Shown here in pieces: positions 1 through 11,960 of a stretch of 64,000 nt of DNA. The stretch covers positions 206,001-270,000 of the forward strand of contig JAIXMQ010000019.1 of NCBI GenBank assembly GCA_025716855.1. The letters run 5' to 3'. Each line of letters opens with the position of its first letter. Position 1 is the first letter of the stretch. The notes below the pieces were generated by a model. That model was not told where the DNA came from. It did no database searches and saw only the letters and a list, made by a program, of their open reading frames with translations. The DNA comes from Pilaira anomala (Eukaryota; Mucoromycota; Mucoromycetes; Mucorales; Mucoraceae). The position numbers and the translations under genes are program-made.

Positions 1-342
1 TCAACTCAAAACTTCGTATTTTAGAGGGCTTTTCATTCTGAAGGGCTACATGAAAAATTCGCTATTTTTTATTTAACCCTCCAAATTAAAATTTATTTCA
101 TTTCGAAGAGTTCGCTGAAGAATCTCTTACAATTTATTAATAAAATCATATATATGTCTATAAGAAGATCTAATAATTGGCACTGTTGTAAAAAACTAAA
201 AATTAAACATGTGTTTTTATTGTTTATTAAATATTTATGTGAAAGGGAGGGAAAAAAATTAAAAGTGATAATGGTTTAAATAAATAATATATAGGTGATT
301 AAAAGAATTATAGTAGTAGCAATACAATATTAGATGAGTGTT
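1..342. other. Gene-free left edge
   Basis: No coding sequence is seen here. It is AT-rich and lies just beyond the stop codon of the minus-strand phosphate transporter, so it probably holds that gene's 3' UTR and end-processing signals. No repeat or RNA gene was recognised. Confidence 0.5.
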
Positions 343-1997
343 TTAAATCATTGCAGGAGCATAAGCTGCGAAAGAAAACAATAAACCAGCTATTGTTCCT
401 GCAACAGGCAAGGTAAAAATCCAACTAGAGAAACACCAACCAAGCATCTTCCAGTTGACAGCACTTAACTTTCCGTTACATAAACCAATAGCAGCAGTAG
501 CACCAGTGATACAATGAGTGGTAGAAACGGGAAGACCAAGTTTAGTACAAGTCAAGACGGTCAAAGCTGCGCCTAATTCGGCAGAGAAACCACGAGTAGG
601 AGTGAACAAAGTGATGTTGTTACCAAGGACACGAATAATCTTGTAACCAAAAGTAGCAAGACCGATATCGATGGCTACACCACCGTATGCAAGAATCCAA
701 AGAGGGACAGGAACCTTATTGGTAAGATCAACTTGAGCAGTTTTCCAAATCTCAAAAACGGCTGACAATGGACCAACTGCGTTGGAAACATCGTTAGAAC
801 TGTAACAAAAATAAAGTATTAGTATAATGGCTGATGAATTTCAGTATTTAAGTTTTATTACCCATGAGCGAATGAAGCCATACAGGCAGTAATAACTTGA
901 AGAAAGGAAAACATGTATTCGACATCGCTATCATAAATTTCGGCAGCAGCATGAACAGACTGAACCTGTGCGTTTCCTAAATTACGTACATCCTTTCTAA
1001 TACCATGGAGAAGAACCTTAAGGATTTTATCTTTAATTGTAAGTTCTTTTGGCTCGTTGTTAATATCTTCGTTGGTTTGGACAGCACCACCTTCAGTTTC
1101 CTTGGTATCGTTAGGAAATTCTTTATTTTCAGAAGACCCGGAACTAATAGTTTCAGCGTGAATAGCATCATTATTTTCGGGCATAACATTTTTAGGCGCA
1201 CGGTAACCAATGAATGGGATGACAAAAATGTGATACCATTTAAGTTCTTCACGACCAACAACACGTCTCTTTAACCAAGGACAAAAGAAGAAAATGGCAA
1301 ACAAAGCAAAGAAAGCACCAATACCAAAAGCAATACCTACAATTACGCCAACACTCATCTTGGCAGCTGATGTACCAGGAGCACCCTTATAAATTAAATA
1401 AAAGGCTTCAATAGCAGTAGTGAAGAAGAAATATGCAGGAATAATACGAAGAGCCCACTTAACACTATCCTTTCGACGAAGAATACCATATTTGGTAATA
1501 GAATATATAATGGCTGAAACAAAACCAGCTAAAATAGGGGACAAAAACCAAGAACATATAATTTGGCCAACGCCTTTCCATCCCCAGTTGATAGAGTTAC
1601 CACCGAAAGCAGCAATACCAACACCAATAACAGCACCGACAATGGAATGAGTAGTAGAAACAGGCCATCCTTTGTGAGTAGCAAAAAGAACCCAGGCAGC
1701 AGAACCACAAATAGCACATGTCATACCCAACATAAGAAGTTCAGGAGTTTCTTCAAATCTGGCAACGGATAAAATACCACCTTTAATGGTGTCGGCAGTG
1801 TTGGCACCAAGCAAGAAGGCGCCTAAGAATTCGGTAAAACAAGCAACAATACAAGCTTGAGCAAGCGTTAAAGAACCGGAAGCAACAGATGTTGCAAATG
1901 AGTTAGCAACATCATTAGCACCAATACCGTAAGCATCCATGAATGCGACGACCATTGTCAGGCCAAACATCCACGTGTAATCATAAGGAAGCATCAT
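343..1997 (-). CDS. PHO89: Sodium/phosphate symporter, PHO-4/Pho89 family
   Basis: Predicted 530-residue plasma-membrane inorganic phosphate transporter. Two exons: 1997-862 and 799-343, with the intron (861-800) starting GTAATA and ending ACAG. The N-terminal half has the family signature GANDVANSF and the second half has the matching HGSNDVSNAVGP, which is read across the splice junction. These two inverted halves are the hallmark of the PiT/PHO-4 family, along with the repeated GWPVSTTHS and GLPVSTTHC motifs. Many hydrophobic segments flank a hydrophilic central loop (about residues 245-330) rich in Glu and Asn. Length is close to yeast Pho89 (about 570). The start is the first ATG after an A-rich leader. 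The family normally couples phosphate uptake to sodium and is induced by low phosphate; no regulatory site for that is recognised here. Assignment is secure; cation preference is inferred from family. Confidence 0.95.
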
Positions 1998-3751
1998 TTT
2001 ACTTTATATCAATATTTAAGTAAAAGTGTGAAGATATTAATTGATTGATATTATGTATAGAAGAAGAAAAAAATATTTAGTTTTTTTTTTCTTTATTTAT
2101 ATGGATCTTTTAATTGCATGAAGTTATTGTGATTGTGAAGCAAATGTCTGTGCTACTTGGAAAGTTCGCCAATGAAAGAGGACGATCAATCCACGCTGAA
2201 TTCAAAACTCAGTCAAGGTAGTGATTTTTGTAGAATATCTAGATTGTACCTCTGCTTTTAGGTATTCTTCCTTTTGTAGTTTGAAATGAGTATCATTTCT
2301 GGTGTTCATTTATAGATGTTTTAATAATGCATGATTGCGTTCTACGTTATGGTTCGCTGAATTTATTTCGAATTTCCGATCTGTCACGAAAAAAATATAA
2401 TGTTCTGCTATAATATATATAATAAATTTTATACTCTATTGATTGACTAGATTATCGTAACAACATACTTTTGATCTTTTAGTTAAGAAAAATGATATAT
2501 AAGTTTATACACATTATACATTTGTATAAGATACGTGTAATGCATAGATAATCTACCTTAAATATTGATTCTCTGGTATGATGTTACACGATCAAAACAA
2601 TATAGTGTGATATTTCGTTTGACTATCATCCCAAAAAAATAAAGTTATTACCATGTGCCTCATCATTTTTGAGTCTTCAACTATGATTTTTATGCATCTC
2701 CATTAATATATTGAAGATCGTACTTTATATACCGAATATCAATTGCTTGATTTTGATGTGTACTGGCGTGTTTATTTCTGTACAATTTTTTTTTATGATA
2801 CAACACTTCCAGAAAAAATATTTGGAATATTAAATAACTAACTATAACTAATGTTTAAGAAATTGAATTTTAAAGCAAAACAACATAGAATATGATGTTC
2901 ATGTAGCATGCCTAGATCAAAAGTTGTTATTTGCAAAAGAGCTAGTACGATTTCTGCTAAGAAAACAGTATGTATAATAAATCATGATCTGATTTTCTTC
3001 GTCTTCATTTAGTGACAGACTTCGATAAGTCAAACAAAAAAACTTAAAAATTCAAACTTATCCACACGTGTGATCTTAAAGTAACTACTATTGATCCGAT
3101 CATTCAAAAGGTTAATTTTGATCTATGAACGGGGGATTTTGGAGCAAATATCTTGCATGTTTAGTTTAGTATTATACATACGATGTGTAAGATTTTTTAT
3201 ATAGCTCAAGATATTCTTTGAGTTTAGCTTATGAGTAGATACATATACAGCACAGTATAATCTTTAACATGACATAAAATAAGTTACATAACTGATCGAA
3301 TGGGTCCAAAAACATGTATCTAATTGTGAGGAACCAGCAACTGATTTTTGTTTGTCTGAACTGGCTCCATGAAACTTTCTTCGCAAAATAGTGTAGTCTT
3401 TAAAGACGAATATTGTACTATCATTATTTTATCTACAAAAAAGGTGATACTATATCAAGTCTGATACCACACAGAACCATTCGTAGATTGAAAATCTATT
3501 TAATACCTAGTAACGTCAAGATTCACAGTATGTTAAATATACGTATCGTGATTGGAAGAAACATTTGCATAATATTTATTTAGTAATTCAGGTCGCAGTA
3601 ACAGGAACTGTAGTACAAAAATATCAACATTTTTTAGCTTTATTGAGTAGAGTATAAAGACAAGCCTTGTTTTATTTATACAAGAAAAGAATAACTGATA
3701 ATAATTACGATAGTTGTGAATTTATTTAAAAAACTAGATATAACACATTTG
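1998..3751. other. Long intergenic region, no clear gene
   Basis: About 1.75 kb between two minus-strand genes. A TATAAATA-like box on the minus strand near 2092-2102 is a candidate core promoter for the phosphate transporter. A tiny possible spliced ORF lies at 2144-2289 (see findings). The rest shows no long ORF, tRNA or clear repeat. Confidence 0.5.
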
Positions 3752-6700
3752 TTAAGCAACAGGACTGTAAAATCCAACAGAGCTCCAATGACTTAAAAAT
3801 TTGTTAAATAACTTAGCATCAAGGACAGGAGACTTTGAAATAAGAGGTGTCAGAGCACTTGTCTTTTTTGTTTCCCAGGTAGGCATTTTGAACGATCCTT
3901 TAAAGCTATCCTCATAGAAACTCATAAGTTTGAAGGCTGGATTGGTATCATTTTTAGATAGTGTGTCGACCCATTCTGAGGAAGAGACAACGTCAAATGT
4001 CATGCCTGTGTCTTTCATAGCTTGGAGTACATCTCTCCAATTGATTATATGAGGATTAACAATGTTATAAACAGATTGATCTACATCAGCAGGCAAGTAG
4101 GCAGTACGGATCATAATATCAGCAATTGACTTGGCGGCATAATCAAGTGTAATCCAATCAATAGTTGTATCTAAGTCAGGCATTTTATGCATAGTGGCTC
4201 CACCACCTATAAACATCAAAGGATACTGCTCGTGAACATTCCACACACCATTGATTGAATCACCACAAACTTGTCCGAGACGTTCAATATAACAGGGAAA
4301 GTTCTTTTGAGTTGTCAAATAATTGAATAAGATTTCGACAATAAACTTGGAATGAGCATAGCCCATAGGCATAGCAATATGGGAATCAAGAGGTAATGGC
4401 TCTTCTGAAACTGTCTCTCCATAAGCGGCACTAGCAGAAACACTTGAGATGAAATGAACATGCATAGGATTGACCTTACGATATGCAAACTTTAACAAGT
4501 TATAGAATGGCGCAATACATTCTTTGTCATAATGATCCACCGGCATATTAAAGTCTAATAACCAAGCACAATGTTGAACAATAGTAATTTCATTTTTGAG
4601 CTCGAAATACTTTTCATCATTGAATCCAAGAAAAGGTTCATTAAAACGCATGGGTAATACTTCAACGCGGCCATCTTTTAAAAGAGAGGTATCAAGAAAT
4701 CGTGATTCAAAAGCATTAATCAAGCGATTCATCAATTGATCAGGATCACCACGAATCATTGCATATACCTTCTTGACAGAGGAATCTAGCAATAAGTCAC
4801 GTAACATGAAGGAACCCAAGGAACCGGTTACACCCGTCAACATAATAACTTTATCTTGTTCTTTATTATACATGTTGGTAGCTTCAGCAAAGTCATTTTC
4901 GGCTTTAATAACATACTCCAAGGCTAATTGTTGAGTTTCTTGATATCTTCTTTCAATTATTTTTTCAGAATCTTCTTCTTTCTTACCCATAAGGACCTTG
5001 CACATTGAAGAGATACTAGGGTTCTGAAAAATAAAGTTTTGAGGGACCTTTTCAAAATGCTCGGCTATATAGTTACGAAGTTGAATTGAAGTAACTGAAG
5101 TAAGGCCATGATCAAATAAAGATTGCGAACGATTGTTAAAAGTAGATTCGGAAAGATGAAGAACTTTGGAAGCACAGGTTACCAAAAAATCTTCTGTTTT
5201 CTTTTCGGTCCAGTTACCATTATTGTCTTGATTCGACTTTTCATTTTTAGGTCCTTCCAAGAAATCCTTGTAAAGTTTTTCAACTACATCTTTATAGAGA
5301 AGTTCAGCCTTCTTTCGCATGACGGTACCTTTATCAGTTGAAGGTAAGCTTTGGTTCAATGGCAATACCTTAACCATCTCAGAAAGAAGAATACTATGAC
5401 TAGGGCATTCTTCGTTTGCACTAGCAACGGCCTTATTGACTTCTAAAATAATTTCTTCTGGAGTAAAACGTATAGCTGATTCCATATCAATTTCGATAAG
5501 AGCAGAGGTACATTGACGATCTTGACCAAGCACAGCAGCTTGTTTGACAACAGGGCTCATACGAAGAGTAGATTCCATTGGAACAGGGTTTGTTTTCTCA
5601 CCATTCAACATCACAAGAGTATCATCACGACGACCAACATAAGTATAATAACCAGGATGTTCGGGATTTACTTTGAACAAGTCATTGGTATCATAACCTC
5701 CATCTGCACGATTGCAAACACCGGCGGCTAATGTAGGAGAATCACCACGAATATATAAATGTACAATTTCAGGATTCTTTTCATCATCTACTTCAAAGAT
5801 ACAATAAGGGTTTCCGGAAAGATCGTGATGACAAGGCGAAAGCGAATGGTAATTGCGACTATTTAAGCTAAGATCGGAGACCATACCAACACCTATTTCA
5901 GTGGTACCGTATATATTTTTAACGTTAAGGCCATGATCAAGAAGCCATTCACCTGCTTCCTTCTTAAGAGAGGCGCCACCATACAATGCAAATTTGAGAC
6001 GTTTTACAGTAGAATAATCATTCTTTTCTTTAATATGAGGGATCATTTGTTCATAAACATATGGAGAAGAAACCATGGCAGTACATTTATTGTACTCTAA
6101 TGCTTGATAGATTTCGTTTTGAGAAGCTGGAAGCTTTTCCAAAAAGACAGATGAAGCACCGATAGAGATGATACTAAGAACAGTAAATACACCAAGGAGA
6201 TGGAAACTATTATAAAAAATATAGATGACAATTAACAAATTATTATTATTATTACTTTTTTTTGAAAAAAAAAGTACTTACAGTGGACCACCACTAAGGA
6301 ATATATCACTATCATCAATTTTAATTGAACCTTCTTTTGCATTATTGATATGAAAGGTATTAACTAAATTAAAAATGTATCTGTTACTGAGATAGATGGG
6401 CTTGGGAAAAGCAGTAGAGCCAGATGAATGAATAATCAAAGCATTTTTTTCAATATCTTGATCCGAAACACTAGTATCGAGCAAGACTTCGTGGTCAAGA
6501 TTGAGAGGATCTGATAAAAGAGTATCGATATCAAGCTCTGGTTCAATTAGGATTATATTTACATTGGGCACTTGGGAAGCAGATGCCTTGGCAATGTCTT
6601 CATACTTTTTACTAGCAATTAGGAGTTCAGATTGAGTTTTTTGCAGTAAGCTAATACAAGCAGCCTCGGAGTTGCGGGGAGAAATAGCCATCATAGTGAC

Positions 6701-7000
6701 GCGTAACTTCATCAAGGCCAACATGACAATAAGGTAATATCCATTGTGATCACCAATAAAAGAAACAACACCAAAATTCTTGGCTTCTTTGGACCACTTA
6801 CAAGCAAGATTGGTAGAAAGAAGATCAATTTGGGCATATGTTAAGCTCTTGAAGCCATCTTGAGTGTGGTAATGAATGCAATTTTTATCAGCGTTTACTT
6901 TGCATTGATAATTAATAAAGTTTATAAATGATTTAAAGCGGTTGATAACGGATACCGTATTGGTAAAGTCAATATCTTTAGAGAAAGTGAATAAATCCAT
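3752..7000 (-). CDS. NRPS-like adenylation-thiolation-reductase (carboxylic acid reductase type)
   Basis: Predicted 1,057-residue enzyme from two exons (7000-6282, 6206-3752); the intron begins GTAAGTAC and the join reads SGGPL-FHLLG. Domain order: an ANL adenylation domain (about 1-560) with the A3 loop HSSGSTAFPKP near 191-201 and YGTTEIG near 339-345; an acyl-carrier domain with the phosphopantetheine Ser in DHGLTS (about residue 610); and a C-terminal short-chain-dehydrogenase-like thioester reductase with the NAD(P)H loop TGVTGSLGS (about 697-705) and the catalytic pair YAHSK (about 856-860). Such A-T-R enzymes activate a carboxylic acid with ATP, tether it and release it as an aldehyde. 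There is no condensation domain. The adenylation domain lacks the residues expected of the aminoadipate enzyme Lys2 as far as I can judge, so the substrate is unknown. No biosynthetic partners are adjacent. Confidence 0.9.
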
Positions 7001-7070
7001 ATTTAAAAAAAAATGATAAAATGTGTGAAGATGAAGTAATGATAGAAATTGTCTGTCATTTTGTTTGCGT

Positions 7071-7080
7071 ATTTATACAA
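7071..7080 (-). promoter_or_regulatory. TATA box of the A-T-R enzyme
   Basis: The minus strand reads TTGTATAAAT, about 70 bases before the start codon at 7000. Position and sequence fit a TATA element; no experimental support. Confidence 0.4.
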
Positions 7081-8040
7081 TTTTTTATTCTCCTGAAAAA
7101 GCTAATATAACATCTTCAGTTTAATTTCCAACCTTGTTAAAATGGATAAATATATTATCAATTTGAGTTCATGCAGTGGATCTTCTACTTCTTTTGTATG
7201 CATACTATATTGTTTATTTCTTCTTAATTATTAGCCGGCAAATCAGTTTATTACATGCAGGCCGTCATAAGATTAGTAAATATTTTCTGCGATTCTGGTG
7301 ATAATTCTACCGTAAATAATGATGGTACGGAGAAAGTTTTGATTTTGTTATAGACTAGTTTTTTTAAAAGATGGATAAAAATTATACTGCTATATCAATA
7401 TATCAAACACATTCTACTTTATCTTGACTAATAAATTTATGATGATAAAATACACTTTCTATAATGGATGACACAGTTGGGCTGTGTAGTTTATCATTAA
7501 TTGATATGTCTGTCTTAAGTCAAAAGAATTGAATTCGAATTTTCAAAGTGTTTAACTATACATTCATATGAGATATAGTTTTTCCTTCGAGCCGAAGTCT
7601 ATATTAATTTGTGTTACTGTGATGAGTATAGAATCGATTGATGAGTTTGAAGTCAAGCACGTATAGCAAAGAGAATGTAAACATATCTGAGATAAAGTTA
7701 GATATCCCAATAGGAAGATAATAGTCATATTGATGATGTGGAGAGATCTGACATAAGTATTTGCTACTGAGGTTAAATAATAAATTAAATTTACTGTTTT
7801 AGTATATTTAACACTAAAAGAGTATAGACACTAAAACACAGATATGATGTAAACGCATTTGAATTTAATTTTAAAAATGATCAAATACTGCATTCTTGGT
7901 ATTATATGTATTAGATATAAAACACAATCATTAGAATAGAGATAGTCTTTTCAGATCTTTTATAATGTACTTTTTGCACTTGCAAACAGTCAAAGTATTT
8001 TATTGCTTCTTACATATCTTTATTTAATTTTTTTTAAATA
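7081..8040. other. Gene-free AT-rich stretch
   Basis: No ORF of note, RNA gene or clear repeat is seen. It marks the start of a repeat-rich desert that runs to 13.9 kb. Confidence 0.4.
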
Positions 8041-8230
8041 GAAGCGAAGAAGCGAAGAAGCGAAGAAGCAATTTATATCCTTGATAATAATAATAAATGA
8101 CATACAAATTTATATGATTAAGCAGTTGCTGTTTCTTTAGTGCTTTTATTCCAGATTTATTATGAAAAAGAGAAAAGAACGAAATAACTAATGCACGAGA
8201 GAAAGGGAGAGAAAAGTGTACGGTAAAAAT
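8041..8230 (+). repeat. Segmental copy of the flank at 13,665-13,870
   Basis: Begins with three tandem copies of a 9-base unit (AAGCGAAGA, 8041-8069). It then matches the sequence just downstream of the four-CBS gene in the same orientation: shared stretches include GAAAAAGAGAAAAGAA, TTTATTAT and AGAGAAAAGTGTA. The match stops close to where the CBS stop codon would be. It looks like an old partial duplication; neither copy carries CBS coding sequence on this side. Confidence 0.5.
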
Positions 8231-8239
8231 TAAACATCA

Positions 8240-10030
8240 TACATCTATTTTTTACATCATATCCCCCAGTTTTTTTTCTTTTTTAAAGAAAGAGCTCTTT
8301 CGATACTGATATTGCATTACCGTAGCAAATTTCTAAGCTTCGTTACGTGTTTACTGATCTTGGTTAGTCGTTTTGATAAAAAAAAAAAGGATGTATTATC
8401 GCCAAAGTTGTTGCTACAGCGGGAAAAGTTTTGGCCAATCAAATCATCGGAAAAGGGAGGAAAAGTGTATTTTTAGGCAAAAATCAGCAGGTCCCGACCT
8501 TTGGATTTTTTCAAGATTCAGAAATATCCATACATCTTTACATTAAAAAGGTTTTAAAGCTTGGCTTTTTATCAATATATGTAAAATTTGACGCTCTTTT
8601 TAATGATGTAAAAAGCAAAGTAAAATAGTAACAAATATTTATAGGTATTATGAAAAAACAATATACAGTTTTTGTTAGGGCAAGTATATTTTCTACATAA
8701 AAAATAATAATTCTAAATCAATAGAAAGATGAGCCTTTAAATTTTGCATCGATTGTATATTATACTGTATAATAGAATAGGTGAAATAAAAGACTTTAAT
8801 TTGAAAAGAAAGAAATTTGGACCCAAATCTCAATTTTTAGGTCCAAAAACAGGAAAAAAACCAAATCAGGATACAGACGTATTTTGTTAGACAATGTTAT
8901 ATTCCAAAGATGTAGAATTTAAAAACTAAGATTTCTATGCATTTAGATTTATTATCTTGTATATAAAAAATATACATGTCCTAATAGAAGCTGTGCTTTC
9001 TCGCAATAACTATTAAACTTTATAATTATACTACTTTGATTTTTACATCAAGCAAAAGAGCGTCAAATTCTACCTTAGACATCAATAAAAAGTTAAACTT
9101 TAAAACCATTTAAATACAAAGATATATCTGCATTTCTAATTTTTAATTTTTTTTAAGCTGTGAAAAAATTCCATTTTTTAGAAAAATTTGCTAGTCCCCC
9201 CCTATGGATTTTTTCAAAAATCAGAAAGGTAGATATATCTTTACATTAAAATGGGTTTAACGCTTGTTCTTTTAACGGTAAATACAGAATTTTGCACTCT
9301 TTCTAATGATGTAAAAATCAAAGCTAAGTAATAATAATAATTTATGTTTATTGTCAGAAAACGAAATAAAGTTTTTATTAGGACAAGTATATTTTCTGTT
9401 TCCAATAATATAAATCAAATCATATAGAAAAATGCGCCTTTAAATTCTGCACTTTTTGTATATCATATTGTTTAATAAAATAATTGATATAGAGAGACCT
9501 TACTTTGACAAAAAGATATTTTTTGTCAAAATTTTGATTTCTGGGACTGAAAAACGAGGTGTATGTAGACCATGCTACATGCACTCTCCATCTGTAGTGC
9601 ATGTAAGGAAAACAGTTTTTGTTAAAAAAAGTATATTTTTTACATATAAAAAAAAATATCTTTATATACAATCATTTGCCCATATAAATTTAGAATTTTT
9701 TGGATATAGTATTGTATAATAAAATAGTTAATATTGAAGGACTTTACTTTGACATGAAAGGTTTTCTGGGCTTAAATATGTGGTGTGTATAGGTTTTATG
9801 AGGCGCGCTTATTAGCTTATTTTTGCCTAAAAATATATTTTCCTCCCCTTTTCCGATGATTTGATTGGCTCAAAAATTTTCTCGCTACAACAAAAAAATC
9901 ATGTCTACAATGCCTCGTTATTCTTTAATTAAGGTTAGTAAACACACATAGTGTAGCGTAGGGATTTACTATCGTAATAGAATGGTAGTATCAAAAGGTC
10001 TCTTCCTTTAAATTTTTTTTTTTACCATAA
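8240..10030. mobile_element. DNA element A with long terminal inverted repeats
   Basis: The ends are imperfect inverted repeats of roughly 200 bp. The left arm (about 8270-8510) contains GCCAATCAAATCATCGGAAA at about 8433; the right arm (about 9830-10025) carries its complement, TTTCCGATGATTTGATTGGC. Outer parts also match as inverted copies, for example TGTTTACT near 8350 and AGTAAACA near 9937. Inside, a block of about 200 bases is repeated in direct order (about 8515-8840 and 9205-9560; shared text GGACAAGTATATTTTCT). No transposase gene is visible. It is best read as a non-autonomous DNA transposon or MITE related to element B and to the palindrome at 30 kb. Exact ends and target duplications could not be fixed. 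Confidence 0.6.
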
Positions 10031-10256
10031 ATTAAAAGTGAGAGAGGCAGATTTAATTATCAAGAATTATATTACTTTGGCATTGACCGCCAAAAGTTTT
10101 AATGCAATTGCATAGTTATTTAAACTGATATGGCTGCTTTATTTTTGCTTAAGCAAAATGGCATATCCTCAAGGATAAAGAAAATTAACAATTATAGCAA
10201 TGTACATAACTAGTGAATGGTGTTTATAAAATCTAGTGAATGATATTGAAAGATTT

Positions 10257-10281
10257 ATATGTATATATATATATATATATA
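10257..10281. repeat. (AT)n microsatellite
   Basis: A run of alternating AT of about 25 bases in gene-free DNA. Confidence 0.8.
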
Positions 10282-10708
10282 TTACAAATGAACTCGAGAA
10301 ACACTCTGAAATAAAATGGCAAAATGTGGTTTATTTTACATTTTTTTTAGGAACTAATGATAACTAACGATATTGGAAGAAAATTCCGTTCAAAGACAAA
10401 ACAAATGATTTATGATTATACACAGAATAAAAATACAGAATAAAAAAATGAAATCTAGTAACATAAATAGTTTGAATAAAAGAACCAACTTGCATTTAAT
10501 TGAAAATACTAGAAAAGAAAAAGAGTGATATTAATACACAAAGGATTAAATTAACAATTTTTTTATAAATAAGCAAGTTATACTGTACAGTAAAATCACG
10601 GATGACTTTTATCCGGATTTATAAAAAGTATAACAAGGCACATTGTCACGTGAATAAGGTTTTTTATAACTTTTGCATGAAATACACCATTACATCAATT
10701 TTTTTTTT

Positions 10709-10798
10709 CACATGGCATACAGACAGGTTTTTTTCTCATACGCCAGACAAACAGGGGGTTTTTTTTTCTCATACGCCAGACAAACAGGGGGGGGGGGG
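10709..10798 (+). repeat. Short tandem duplication with long G run
   Basis: Two copies of a unit of about 31-40 bases, each a T tract followed by CTCATACGCCAGACAAACAG and a G run. A weaker third copy (CATACAGACAGG) precedes them. The second G run is about 13 long, rare in this AT-rich sequence. Confidence 0.7.
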
Positions 10799-11193
10799 TT
10801 TCATTATAAATAATCTTTTTTTTTATTTTGTTTTTTTCTTTCACTTTCTTCTTTTTATATATTCCAAAATGAATCTTCCTTCCTTACCGCTACAGTTTTT
10901 AATCTCTTCTTTTGCCACACTCCTTGCCTAGAGAAGATAATGTTCCAAGGGAAAAAAGACCTGCATAAAACATATTGTTATCAATAGTAAGTCTAATAAT
11001 TTTATCAAAAAATAAAAATGATTCATTTTGTCTAATAAATCTCAAATAGAAAATGATCCTTTTTTCTTATGATGCCTTTTTTTTTAACAACATAAGTTGT
11101 TCAGCAACTATATTTACAAGCAATAAGGTATGCAAATAAGATCAGAGCACAAAATGTCAGTACTATAACTAATCAGTTTTGTTTAGAAGTACT
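10799..11193. other. Gene-free stretch with a 20-codon mini-ORF
   Basis: An ATG at 10869 opens a 20-codon reading frame (starts MNLPSLPLQF, ends TLLA) after a T-rich, promoter-like stretch and a TATATA run. It is too short to call a gene and could be the remains of one. Nothing else is recognised up to the satellite. Confidence 0.3.
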
Positions 11194-11960
11194 CTGAATA
11201 CCTTGAGAGAATCTGTCGGGATTGCATCGCACCTTGATAGTAAGATTCCTGGAATCTGTCCCAAGTGAAAGTGCTGGAAAGTACGAGTTGCATTGCACTC
11301 GTATGGACCTTCATTATTAGCGCTGGTTTTTCATCAAGATTATGATGCTCTACTACTTGTTTGAAATCTGAATACCTTGAGGGATTCTATTGGGATTGCA
11401 TCGCGTCTTGATAGTAAGATTCTTAGAATCTGTCCCAAGTGAAAGTGCTGGAAAGTATGAGTTGCATTGCACTCGTATGGACCTTCATTATTAGCGCTGG
11501 TTTTTCATCAAGATTATGATGCTCTACTACTTGTTTGAAATCTGAATACCTTGAGGGATTATATTGGGATTGCATCGCACCTTGATAGTAAGATTCCTAG
11601 AATCTGTCCCAAGTGAAAGTGCTGGAAAGTATGAGTTGCATTGCACTCGTATGGACCTTCATTATTAGCGCTGGTTTTTCATCAAGATTATGATGCTCTA
11701 TTACTTGTTTGAAATCTGAATACCTTGAGGGATTCTATTGGGATTGCATCGCACCTTGATAGTAAGATTCCTAGAATCTGTCCCAAGTGAAAGTGCTGGA
11801 AAGTATGAGTTGCATTGCACTCGTATGGACCTTCATTATTAGCGCTGGTTTTTCATCAAGATTATATGATGCTCTACTACTTGTTTGAAATCTGAATACC
11901 TTGAGGGATTCTATTGGGATTGCATCGCACCTTGATAGTAATATTCTTGGAATTAGCCCC
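11194..11960 (+). repeat. 174-bp tandem satellite, about 4.4 copies
   Basis: Units begin with CTGAATACCTTGAG at 11194, 11368, 11542, 11716 and 11892, giving a period of 174, 174, 174 and 176; the last unit is cut short near 11955. Copies are nearly identical. Each unit contains a small hairpin, ACGAGT-TGCATTGC-ACTCGT (or its variant with ATGAGT). Period and uniformity suggest recent expansion. No coding sense is seen; a 63-codon antisense frame is incidental. Confidence 0.93.

Noticed and set aside
8431..8628. 65-codon frame at the left of element A
   Set aside because: The start would be a non-ATG codon (TTG) and the text lies in the repeat arm; the diverged copy in element B does not keep the frame.
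9420..9719. Open frames inside element A, both strands
   Set aside because: They lie in the repeated interior of a non-coding inverted-repeat element and have no similarity to a transposase.
11194..11960. CRISPR-like array
   Set aside because: Units are contiguous 174-bp repeats without unique spacers, and the genome is eukaryotic.
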